A DNA stretch of 11,293 bases from Dinochytrium kinnereticum (GCA_027604005.1 JADGJT010000580.1:1-11293), one strand, 5' to 3'. Positions 1-9,393 are shown, counted from the first letter of the stretch. The notes: generated from the sequence alone by a model not told the origin. Program-made: numbers and translations.

Positions 1-2169
1 TCGAACGGCACCGCGGCCTTTGGTATGACTCGTATGCCGGGAGCCACAGCTCAGCAGAGCGCTGCGACGTTAGGTGGATGGCAAGTTGCTGCGAACAAGC
101 ATACCAAGAACGTCGAAGCAACGGTAAAGGCTATTCAGATGCTGATCTCGAGGGAGTTTCAAATGGAACGGTTTAAGGTGATTGGGTTGATGCCTACCGT
201 CACTTCTCTCTACTCGGGTAGGTTGATTCGCATTGTATTTTGAAGTCATGTCTGTTTCTAAATACTCCCGTTCACGATTGACGGCAATGCTTTTTAGACC
301 CAGAGTTCTGCCGTCTCAACCCCGAGTGCGGTGTTTTCGGGTCACTTCAAGTTGCGGCGCGTCCTGCGGCGGGTACAGCTCCTTATTACCTTGCGGCTTC
401 CGAGCAAATATACCTTGTGGCCAACAAGATTCTTCGCGATGAGCTGTCTGTTACCGAGGGGCTGAAACAGATGTACGTACATTCTTCTTTTTTTAATAGT
501 CCTACAAAGTCGCTGACATGACATACATCTCCCTTCAATTGAACTTAGGACTGTTTCCATCCAAAAAGCCATCAGGACTTACGTCGAGCCTTCGATTGAT
601 CTTGGTCCACCAAGTATGATATTATAATGTTGCCTTTCCCGTCTAACCCTGCTTCCCAATCAGTCTTCGTCGACTTCAAAGACTCTCTCGGCCTAGCGTT
701 CATGATCACAGCTGGCCTTATGGCGTTTTTTGCGATCGCTCTCTTTGTCATTATCCTGATGTACCGCAAACACAAACTTCTTACCTCATCTTCACCAGTG
801 TTCATGCTTTTCATGGTCCTCGGCACACTTGTTGCTCATGGCGCCATTTTTGCTTATACGGGAGAACCTAGTCGCGTTAGCTGCATCCTTCAACCTTGGC
901 TTGTTGTGCTTAGTTATTCATTCACGGTGGCTGCCCTTGTTACGAAGAACTGGAGGATTTTTAAGATCTTTAGGTAGGTCTTGAGAATAAAAGTCGTTTT
1001 GGTTTTTGGCTAACAGCATCCGTCTTTTTGTCTTAACAAAGAAACAAGTACATGATGAAAATGAACCTAAAAGACTCGGAACTGCTTAAAACTTGTCTCG
1101 CGCTAATCAGCGTTAATATCATCATTCTTATTGTCTGGACCGCCGTCGATCCTCCGCAAAAGGCGCTCATCCAACTCACCTCCTCCCAGTTCTTCTCATG
1201 CAGAAGCAAGAGTGCGACGTTTGGATGGGGGATGATTGGAGGGCTATTGGCGTATAATGCTTTACTGTTGGGTGCGGGTGTTTATCTGGCTTATTGTACG
1301 AGGAATGTGCAAGGGCCGTTCAATGAGAGCAAGTACATTGGATATACTATTTATACGATGGTTTTATTGAACATTATTTTGGTAGGTGCCCTCTCTTCAT
1401 GTAGTGCCTCCATTACATGGTCAATCGTAGTTTAGTGTAATATTTATTTTTTGCCCTTCCTTCCCACCTTAGATCCCGTTGAGCTACATTGAGGTCATGG
1501 GGGCCCAATTCCAGTACGTCTTCCGTGGAATCGCTATCGAGCTCTCTGCTGTAGCAGTCACCATAAACATGTTCCTTCCAAAAATCATTGAACTCCTTCG
1601 TCATAAAGACGACAACGTGTTAGATGACTCTCGCACTGGATCCAACAACAAGTCTGGGCTGGGAACTGGCAGCATCTCAACTGCAAGTAAAACCGCCAAA
1701 AATATTAAGAATGTGATGTCGGATGTAAGCCAAGCCATTTCCCTCTGTTTCACGGCTCGTATATTGTGGAAGATAGACTAATGTTTGAGGTAGATGATGG
1801 AAGGCGTTATTTACGTACGGTACGGCAAGAGCCGATTTGCGATGAGCATGGCGTCCTGGAAAGACATGAACATGATAATCATCCCAGCATCAAGGTTCAT
1901 CGCCATGTTTCCGTCCGATAAGCGAGGCGAGGTAATCTTCATTCCTCCGTTTATCATAGCTCAACCCATATTCATAGAAATCCACCGCCAGCGAACTCGG
2001 CATATCTTTCTTGGCTCGAAGTATTATTGTTGAGGACATTGCTGGGGGTGAAGGATTGGCACTCTTTTCGTGCGTGCTGAATGGGACTTTTTATGAGATT
2101 CAGGTTGCGACACCAGAGTTGAAGGAGAAATGGATGAAGATGCTGAATGATATGATTCAGACCGCTTAG
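1..2169 (+). CDS. Class C (GABA-B-like) GPCR with solute-binding ectodomain and PH-like tail, 5' partial
   Basis: The exons are 1-217, 298-472, 549-613, 664-973, 1042-1381, 1473-1724, 1794-1931 and 1978-2169. They join to 562 codons plus a TAG stop, and the 5' end lies outside the window. Residues 1-150 match the C-terminal lobe of ABC-type sugar-binding proteins (UgpB/MalE-like, type II fold): AAFGMTRMPG, ATLGGWQVA, the APYYLAASEQ block and a closing ELSVTEGLKQM helix. Residues 161-405 hold seven hydrophobic segments with class C hallmarks: Cys226 at the top of TM3 and Cys309 in loop 2 (the expected disulfide), IFRNKYMM in the loop before TM4, WTAVDPP after TM4 and FLPKI in TM7. Residues 455-560 look PH-like, with Trp551 in a final helix. 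The inferred role is a plasma-membrane receptor coupling a sugar-like or other small ligand to a heterotrimeric G protein. The ligand cannot be read from this part. Introns are 46-91 bp with GT-AG ends. Confidence 0.88.
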
Positions 2170-2314
2170 ATATGCCTATGCATACGCGCCTCTGGCTATC
2201 TTCTTCAAATGGGAAATGTAGTGCTTGCTATTTGCTGGGTTTTTCTTTCTTGTTTACATTGTCTTGGCTTATTATTTGTATCGAAGATAGGTGATGGTCG
2301 TGCCTTCTGTTCAT

Positions 2315-2320
2315 AATAAA
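2315..2320 (+). terminator. Possible polyadenylation signal of the class C receptor gene
   Basis: AATAAA lies about 145 nt after the receptor stop codon. It is the first exact match downstream. It sits just before a solute-binding relic, so it could equally be chance in AT-rich DNA. Confidence 0.3.
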
Positions 2321-2325
2321 GGAAC

Positions 2326-2495
2326 GCCCCTTCTTATTCAGACTACGGAGTGATTCTATCGCAGTTTTGGAAAAGTACAATTTCACCAACCCGCCCACAA
2401 CTTGGGACGAGATGGAGGAGATGATGCAAACGTCCCAGCTTTCACACCCCACCCGCAATTGGGAAAGCGGTCAACCAGTGTTTCTCTGTTTTTAG
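2326..2495 (+). pseudogene. Frameshifted relic of a solute-binding-protein domain
   Basis: Two overlapping frames read as consecutive parts of an ABC sugar-binding protein N-lobe. Positions 2326-2370 give APSYSDYGVILSQF, resembling the PyysDyGvLYYR block of this family. Positions 2367-2495 give LEKYNFTNPPTTWDEMEEMM, which matches the conserved LLekYgf-PPxTWdEleemA block. The second frame then degrades and stops at 2493-2495. The join needs a frameshift near 2365, and there is no intron-like spacing between the blocks. The receptor gene just upstream carries the C-lobe of the same family, so this is probably what remains of a second copy of that receptor, or of a rearranged part of it. The rest of 2170-2622 shows no gene. 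Confidence 0.65.
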
Positions 2496-2622
2496 AATGA
2501 GACTGGTCATCATTCAAAGGCAACGGTAAAAAAGGAGAGAATATTATTAGTAGCAGTATCCAGCACGTCCGAGTGGAGAGTTTGTTGCGAAGCTCACTGC
2601 CTGTGTGACCTGTGGTATCCTG

Positions 2623-5415
2623 ATGGCAACGGCAACAACAACCAACGACTGCCTTGCTTTAAGCCGCCTGTTCCCATCGCTGCTGATCCGCTCCGCACCT
2701 TTGGCGGCATGCTGCACAGGAGATCCTCGAATCGTATGCGATGGCCTAAACCGTATCATCGAGCTGTGGGTGTGCTTTTTGGGACTTTCTTTTTTGAGAA
2801 TGTCCTTTCCAATCTCTTTCTGCAACAAGCAAAAAAATAAGGAATAGAATGGATAAAAGGCTCACTCGTTTCTGAATTTTAGAAGACTGGAAAACCAAAG
2901 GCTTGGAGGTCCGATCCCTAACTTAACAGAATTAAGGAGTTTGAGGAATTTGTAGGTCTCCGTTGTGCTCTCTCCAGATCCTTAAACTATTATTATTATT
3001 ATTATACGGCTGTTGGTCTCTATTAAATGGATTTACTATGAAATCTTGATATGCGTTTTAAATTATCTTCTGTTTTTTAAACTTTCTTGCATTAGTGCAC
3101 CGCAAGCTAACCCTTCTTTATAAACAAAGCTCAGTGACCCTCAACAGCTTTTCTGGAGAGATTCCTTTGGAGCTTACCCTTATGAATTTGACGTATTTGT
3201 ATGTAGATTCAAAACCATATGCTAGCTTTTTATTGTCGATTTTTTTCCTCTTATTCTTCAACTCGTCATTCTAATTATACACTACAATAGATCACTGAGC
3301 TCAAATCTCTTGACTGGTCAAATACCGTCAATCTTGGGCAGGATGAGGAGCCTTAAGGTTTTGTGAGTAATTTATGTATTTCTCTCTCTCTGTACATGAC
3401 TCCAAGATATAATCTACCATTTATGATGCCATGTACATTAGTCCAACATCTCCTCTTTATTTTAAAACCAAAAAAAGCCTTTCGAGTGACAATAAGTTGA
3501 CTGGCCGTATTCCAAAGGAATTAGGGGATTTGGCGAATCTCGAAAACCTGTAAGTAATTCCCTTTTTTTTTGATTATCATTGGATCCTGGATGTTTTTCT
3601 TGACGACGTTTTCTTGATTACTATCACTTTTTTAATTGTAGAAATATTGCATTCAACTCATTTATTGGCGATGTTCCAAAGGAGCTAGGGAGACTAACAA
3701 ATCTTAAGACACTGTGAGCATTTTTCATCATCAAGGTTTTTTCTTTTTGACTCGGACCTTGATTCATTACACCTCTCCGACTTCCACATTTTCCCTTGTT
3801 ATGTTCTTTTTTTTTTAACACTTTTTTGCATGGCAAATAGGGCATTAGATAGTTGCGGTCTTTCCGGAGAGTTACCTCTAGAATTAGGTCAATTGAAAAA
3901 TCTGGAGTTCATGTTTGTTGACTACTATGTAAATTCTTCTTACGATATTCGTTTCTTGCTTTATTTGATTTAGAGGAGTTCAAGAAAATCAATTGTCCGG
4001 AGCGATACCACTAGGAGTTGCAGAGTTGTCAAAGCTTAAAGTAGCGTGAGTTTTTGTTTTAAAACGGTTAATTATAGTGATTTGTACTTGATCTTTGAGT
4101 TTGGTAACCCGAGCTTTCTTGTTTGAAGTGACTTTTCCAATAACTATTTCTCCGGAGTTATTCCGAAATTTGTTGTCGATGTGGACTTAAGGTAATTAGT
4201 TTGCTGCTCTTTTCACAGAATTTAGGGTTATTGCGGTCTTGCTGATAGTCCTTTTGCGATGACGCTAAACTCTTAACCATGTAGGATCGAGAACAACTGT
4301 TTTAAAACGGAAGATCTTGTGAACAATCCTAGCGGGTCTCTGTAATGAATCATTTACTGCTTCCCAATTCTCATTTCTTTGTATTTTAGTGGCCTTCAGC
4401 GGCCACAGGAAGAGTGTGCTCGATTTATGACAGGATTAACTTCTACCTCTACCTCCTCACGCTCATCGACTTCTTTACCGTCAATATCAACACCTGCTGC
4501 CAACTTCAACGCTTCTACTATCACTATCATTTTGACCATTTGTTTCGTCTTTGTCGTTGCTGTTGTTGGGATCGCGCTTATTCTGCATAGACGGTGGAAA
4601 GGCAATGGTCTAATTGTGGCTCCGAAGTCAAAGCACCAGAAATCGGCTACTTCACCTAGTTCAGGAGATTCGTTGGCGCCGCAGAGCCGATTGACTAGCG
4701 GCACGGTGATCAATGGCAGGATAGACGGCGGGGTTTCTAGCTTACGGTCACAAGTGACTTTTGAAACCACATCCAATCTTTCTCCTGGTGAAATCGGAGA
4801 TTCCTCCTCCGCCTTCAATCTCCATAGTGATTCCAAACAGTTGGCTCTTTATGCTGCGGATGACGATGTCGCTGGTGGCTCGTTGAAAATTCTCGGTCAG
4901 GATCTTAACGGTTATGATGAGAGGGCAAATGTGACTGAGTTGGCTCTTTCTGAAACACGCGTCAATAGGAGCAGCTTATCTGCTGAGTCTGAGATCGATA
5001 CCACGGATGTGGATCGGATTCGTCAACATACTGCCATCTCTGGGACACTGCTGGCAAATGAAGTTAACGTGCGTCGTCGTTCCAACACCCTTAATGAGCT
5101 CACGGCTGAGCAGGTCTCAGCATGGTTGCTCTCTGTTGGCCTTGGTGGTCCACTGGTGGATCAGCTTGCTGGTGAGTTTCTCGTGTTTTTTATTATTCTG
5201 TAATTCTTACAGGAAGTTCTTGCTGCTCACTTGCTTTTTATGGTTTTTTAGCGCAAGGTGTTGATGGAAGTCTGCTTATGAACCTGACCGATGAAAATCT
5301 CACGAGGATCGGTGTTCAATCCTCGATGGCTAGGACTCTCGTCTTGGCGGCTGTTTATGAGCTTCGAGGATCTGGAGTTTCTTCTGCCGGCGATGCACCG
5401 CCTGAATATTCCTGA
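2623..5415 (+). CDS. LRR-transmembrane-SAM protein, copy A
   Basis: The exons are 2623-2765, 2883-2951, 3130-3198, 3291-3362, 3478-3549, 3642-3713, 3841-3912, 3974-4045, 4129-4191, 4285-4341, 4390-5171 and 5252-5415. They give 568 codons plus TGA. Residues 9-48 form a plant-type LRR N-cap (DCLALSRLFPSLL, CC, IVCDGLNRIIEL). Residues 48-235 hold about eight LRRs with the NxLxGxIPxxLxxLxxL pattern. A Cys-bearing C-cap follows (NNCF, EEC) with a Ser/Thr-rich stalk. Residues 295-317 are one membrane segment ending in HRRWK. After a 170-residue polar tail, a SAM domain spans about 490-550 (TAEQVSAWLLSVGL, LTDENLTRIGV). The inferred topology is an outside LRR for binding and an inside SAM for oligomerisation or partner docking; there is no kinase. 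ATG 2623 is the first in-frame start but lacks a signal peptide. The open frame reaches back to 2554 with a hydrophobic LTACVTCGILMATAT, so an upstream exon is likely, perhaps from ATG 2497 spliced 2525 to 2574. Confidence 0.85.
2988..3005 (+). repeat. TAT trinucleotide microsatellite (6 units)
   Basis: Six perfect TAT units lie inside the second intron (2952-3129) of LRR-SAM copy A. The site is probably length-variable between strains and has no visible effect on coding. Confidence 0.85.
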
Positions 5416-5448
5416 ATTGCATCTGCTGCTTATGTAGAATCACCCAAA

Positions 5449-5458
5449 AATAAATAAA
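5449..5458 (+). terminator. Overlapping polyadenylation signals of LRR-SAM copy A
   Basis: Two overlapping AATAAA motifs (5449-5454 and 5453-5458) begin 33 nt after the TGA of copy A. This is a usual place for 3'-end formation. Only about 60 bp then remain before the first recognisable coding exon of copy B. Confidence 0.6.
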
Positions 5459-5514
5459 AGACATATCTGAGTATTCCTGTACCACTACCACCGACCTCGC
5501 CCTCCTTGCCTTGC

Positions 5515-8355
5515 ATGGCTGATGACTGCAAGAGCTTGGCCAATGCAGTCCCAAGGCTCAGACTGCCAACGACGCCTATAGGCTCCTGCTGCAATACCAC
5601 AAGCATCACATGCAACTCCTCTGGCAGGATCACTAAGATGTGGGTGGTGCATGTGCTGATCTCTTATCTTGTTTGGCCGGGTATGACATTGCAGGATGTT
5701 GGGGGTTTCGATACGAGTGAATATGATGGCAGATTCAGCTTTTTTCATCAGCTAGAGTTGAATGTCGTTGATGATGCTGGCAGCTCTGCTTCTTCTTCAT
5801 CTGATTGCCTTTATTATTGTTTTATTGTTCTAATATTGTTTACTGATGTGATTCTCATATCCTCTCGCCTCGCCTGTGTTTTCTTGGTCTTTCTTCTCAG
5901 AGTTTTTAATTCAGAGAGATTCAACGGTCCGTTACTTCCAGGGTTGGGGCAATTGGAATATCTGGAGGAAATGTGGGCTTGCTCCATCTCAAGCTTCTCA
6001 CCTTAACTCTGCCAATGCAATCACATGAGCAGGTACTCTTCCGGGATTGCAATTGAGGGAGCTTTACCAGTCGACCTGTCAAATCTAACTAGATTAGCGT
6101 ATATGTGAGTCATCTGGTTTTCGTTTGCTCGTTCTTCAATAGCTGCTGTTTTGTTTTGATGGTTTTACCTTTTGAAGCTCCGTTGCTTCAAACAGACTAA
6201 GTGGAAGCATTCCGCCTGGGATTGGGCGTATCAAAAGTTTGAGAACACTGTAAGTTTATCTGCGCTTCTTTATTGCCGGCATATTTCTTTTTCTTGAGTT
6301 CTAGCCTGTGGCGTTTCCTATTTCAGCCCTTCCACCCATCCATTCGCCTTTTCTATAAATGTTTATTAAAATTCTTAACGAACACGAACTCATATTCCTG
6401 GATTCAGCGATTTATCAGCAAACTATCTGACGGGATCTCTACCCCCTGAACTAGCCTTCATGATTAATTTGACAAGTCTGTAAGTTTTGGTCGCTAAGAA
6501 CATATTTTCTTTTTCTTATTGGATCGATATCAATTTTTATGGATACGCACTTTTTTCCCTTATATTCCTTTCGTTTAAGTCATGCCAATGTACTTTTTTT
6601 TTTCATCTTGTCGTTTACTTGTTTGATCATGTCTTTGAAATCTCGGGCTTACTTTCATATCGGGGCACATGATGCAGTGATATCTCAAACAATAGACTCA
6701 ATGGAAGTATACCAACCGGGTTATTTGCTCTACCAAACCTTGCAAATTTGTAAGTGCTGCGGAACTGCATGATTATCCACTTATCTTACCCCCCTCCTTT
6801 ACAAATTCTTCATCTCATATGATTTAATTGGCATGCAATCATCAATAACTTTTCGGTCTTAGGAGGCTGAATGGGAATAGTCTTAGCGGTATCATTGGAA
6901 GGAATATAGGGCCGAAACTGGAAACAATGTAAAACCTTTTTGTTCTGGCATACATCGTCCTTACTTACCTGCACTTACCTTCAGTCTATTAAGCTCGAAT
7001 TATTTGAATGGTTCCGTACCAGAATCTCTAGCACGTGTACCTCAAAAGACGTATGATATGTTTTCTGCTGATATTTTACCTATTGGCTTCAATTATAAGT
7101 AAGCTAATATAACTATACTTTATTCTGCTTTCAAATATTAAATCATAGGTTACATGATAATTGCTTTACAAGCGAGGATATTCCTGCGAGCGTTGTCCTT
7201 GATGTGTATGCTTTTCGGATTTTTTGTTATTCTTTCGAATTCACTATGGCAGTCAACTATCATGATCACACTTTCTCACTTCCTCATCATAGGTATAGCC
7301 AAAAAACCAGGAGCGAATGCATCGGAGCCCAAATAAGTAATTCCATCAATCTGGAAGGGAACGCCGAGGCGATCTCTAGGGGCCAAATCATCGCCATCTC
7401 AGTCGCTGTGCCGTTGATAGTCTTTCTATTGCTAGGTGGCTATTTGGTACTGCGCTTTTATCAAAGACGAAAACAAGGGTTGGAAGAAGAGTTGCGGGAA
7501 AGTGATGAGTCCGTAGGGACAACTTCACGAACTTTGGGAGTGGTATCCATGTTTGAAGTGGAGAATAGCGTAGCGAAGGAGGCACCGGTTGGTCTCTTTG
7601 ACCTTTTGGACAGAGATCCAAACACATGTAACTCAAAGGATCCTAATGATGAGAGTGGCATCTTTTCAGGGATCCATGCAGATCCGTTCAGGCCTGAGGT
7701 TGATGATGAGAGGGAGAAGATGTCGATGGGAAAGGGGTTGGCTGAGGGAAGTCTTGCCCCTGTAGAAGTTGCTTCCGGGGTGCCTTTGAGTGTTTTGGCC
7801 CTTTCGGGTCCTTCAACCTCTAAGGACTTGAAGATGCTTAAAGGCAATGAGCCGATTGTTGATCTGGATGACGCCCGAGCCCTCGGTTGGGTCACTGACG
7901 AAGGTCAGAGTTCTGACGTGCATGACACCGCTTCGTCAGAGATACCTCAGACTCCAGCACCTCTTCGCGAAATCTCTGAAGTTGGTGAATGGTCACCCGA
8001 GCGGGTCTCGGAGTGGCTTCTCTCTGCAGGATTGGGAGTCTCTATTGTGACTATTCTGAATGGTCTCTCATTTTTCAGCCATTTTCTTCTTTTCATCCGT
8101 TTCTTTTTGGATTCATCCACAAGTTGATTCTAATGTTTGGGCTTACTATCCCTAGACCACGGAGTGAATGGCTACATGCTCCTTCTTCTTTCGGATCAGA
8201 AGCTCATCGAAATGGGAATACATATTCCTACCGCCAGAGCGCTCATATTGACTGCTGTGGACGAGTTGACTGGACAGACACACTTTGCTTCGTCGACGAC
8301 AACTGTTGCCTCTGCTTCTTCATCTTTGGCTGAGCAGCCTCCACAGTACTGTTGA
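5515..8355 (+). CDS. LRR-transmembrane-SAM protein, copy B (tandem paralogue)
   Basis: The exons are 5515-5639, 5901-5972, 6033-6104, 6178-6249, 6408-6479, 6678-6749, 6863-6928, 6985-7050, 7149-7205, 7293-8062 and 8156-8355. They give 547 codons plus TGA. The order matches copy A: LRR N-cap (DDCKSLANAVPRL, CC, ITCNSSGRITKI, residues 4-42), about seven LRRs (42-205, for example NRLSGSIPPGIGRIKSLRTL), a Cys C-cap (DNCF, SEC), one membrane segment (257-280, then RRK), an acidic Ser/Thr-rich tail of about 170 residues, and SAM at about 457-520 (WSPERVSEWLLSAGL, LLLLSDQKLIEMGI). It has one LRR exon fewer than copy A. The final intron cuts SAM at the same place and phase (1), though with an unusual GTCTCT donor. 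The role is inferred as for copy A. The start is uncertain: ATG 5515 gives no signal peptide, and the frame is closed by a stop at 5455-5457. Confidence 0.84.
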
Positions 8356-8403
8356 ACCGGTGCAGTGTGCTTGGCGTGCTGTAACAACGTATCGCTGTTT
8401 CCC

Positions 8404-8409
8404 AATAAA
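8404..8409 (+). terminator. Polyadenylation signal of LRR-SAM copy B
   Basis: AATAAA lies 48 nt after the TGA of copy B, a normal distance for a fungal 3' UTR. It is upstream of the transposon boundary, so the insertion appears to have spared this 3' end. Confidence 0.55.
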
Positions 8410-8494
8410 GTTTAAATGTGTAATAATTAAATGTATCGTTGATATCTGAATAAATAATGCTGGCAGTGGAGTTTGTTGAACTTGCACTTGCAGA

Positions 8495-8522
8495 TACCGT
8501 ACTTCCGTTGGGTCTGACTCCA
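8495..8522 (+). repeat. Left terminal inverted repeat
   Basis: The core TCCGTTGGGTCTGACTCCA (8504-8522) is shared exactly, in inverse orientation, with the right end. The outer part TACCGTAC also matches. The only difference is T at 8503 where the right end implies A. Confidence 0.85.
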
Positions 8523-9069
8523 TTTTTCACACCGTTGGATGTAGCCCCACCCCCTCCAATTAGACTCAAGAAATACGTAGTACAATGCTTTTTCAAAAAA
8601 AATCTGACAATTCTTGCATCTGAGAGTATGGGCCAGCATAAACGCGCAAACGTTGACGACGGCGATGCCAGGAGGGCCTTCAACACAATCTCCTCCTGGC
8701 TAAGCAAATACACCTCAGTCCTGCCTTTTCGTCAGAATCATCAGAAAAATAAAGGGCGAGCATTCCTGCATAACTTAATCCTGATTTGCGCGCGGAGAAC
8801 AGAGCTCTTCCTCTGTGTTTTCATCATCCTCTCTATACCATTACCGTTCCAAACAGGTATCTGAGGCCTTTTCTTTCTTGAGACACGGAGAAAAGAAAGG
8901 TTTTTTTTAGTGAAATGGCCGTTGCAGCCAGTCAATAATGCTCATTAGCAATCTTCATCTCAACGAAGTCCTGGCTTCATCAGCAAGCAGTACCTATTAA
9001 GATTCAGGTAAGCCCTTTTTCATCTTCCCTTCACTTTAGAACCTTGGCTAGACTCTTTTTAGCCAGGTT

Positions 9070-9393
9070 TCAGGCCTTTGCCATCTCTTTTGAGTGCTGA
9101 ATCCATTTCCTTAAATTGGAAGGGTCAATGTTGTATCGTTTGGCAAGCTGCGTGCCTGGGACAGCAGTCTCTTCCCTTTCTTTAAGGGACTGCTAAAGGA
9201 GGTTCGTTCTGGTGTTGTTAGATACAATGACCCTCCTCTTGCTCCGCAGTTGAGGTGGTGTTGTGATCCTTAGTTGACCTTTCATGTTCAACTTGAAGTT
9301 TTGGACGAACCGCTGGGCCGTTTTTCTTCCTATTTTCAGAACATGCTTTTGTTGATGAAATACGATAGCTGACGGTCTCAGAAAAGCGATTTC
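9070..9393 (-). pseudogene. Transposase N-terminal (helix-turn-helix) remnant
   Basis: Reading the minus strand from 9393 to the TGA at 9070-9072 gives 107 codons interrupted once by TAG (9193-9195), with a stop just upstream (9394-9396) and no start codon near its beginning. The second half, about 40 residues, is basic and reads TQLAKRYNIDPSNLRKWIQ. This resembles the psq/CENP-B-type helix-turn-helix found at the N-terminus of pogo-like transposases, where A-x-x-Y/F-x-V/I-x-x-S/T-x-x-x-W is typical. The first half is rich in Lys and Arg (RKTAQRFVQNFKLNMKG). Its position beside the right TIR fits a transposase reading inward. No DDE catalytic part could be recognised in the left half, so the gene looks truncated and mutated. 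The family call is inference from a short motif. Confidence 0.45.

Noticed and set aside
1..613. Bacterial ABC-transporter operon
   Set aside because: The solute-binding match is real, but it is split by introns with GT-AG ends and continues in phase into a eukaryotic seven-helix receptor; no permease or ATPase gene follows.
2170..2290. Short hydrophobic peptide encoded after the receptor stop (around 2220-2290)
   Set aside because: The T-rich sequence gives Phe/Leu-rich peptides by chance; it has no start codon or link to an exon.
4396..4836. Long minus-strand reading frame (146 codons)
   Set aside because: It lies entirely opposite the membrane and tail exon of LRR-SAM copy A, whose own frame has clear domains; it is a shadow.
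5506..6006. Plus-strand 166-codon frame read as one unspliced protein
   Set aside because: Only 5515-5639 is coding in copy B; the rest reads through intron 1 (5640-5900) and enters the next exon out of phase.
7461..7895. Minus-strand reading frame (144 codons)
   Set aside because: It is opposite the cytoplasmic-tail exon of copy B, with low-complexity Ser-rich content and no domain.
8243..8713. Minus-strand reading frame (156 codons)
   Set aside because: It crosses the end of copy B, its 3' UTR and the transposon boundary, so it cannot be one conserved gene. The part inside the element shows no recognisable transposase motif.
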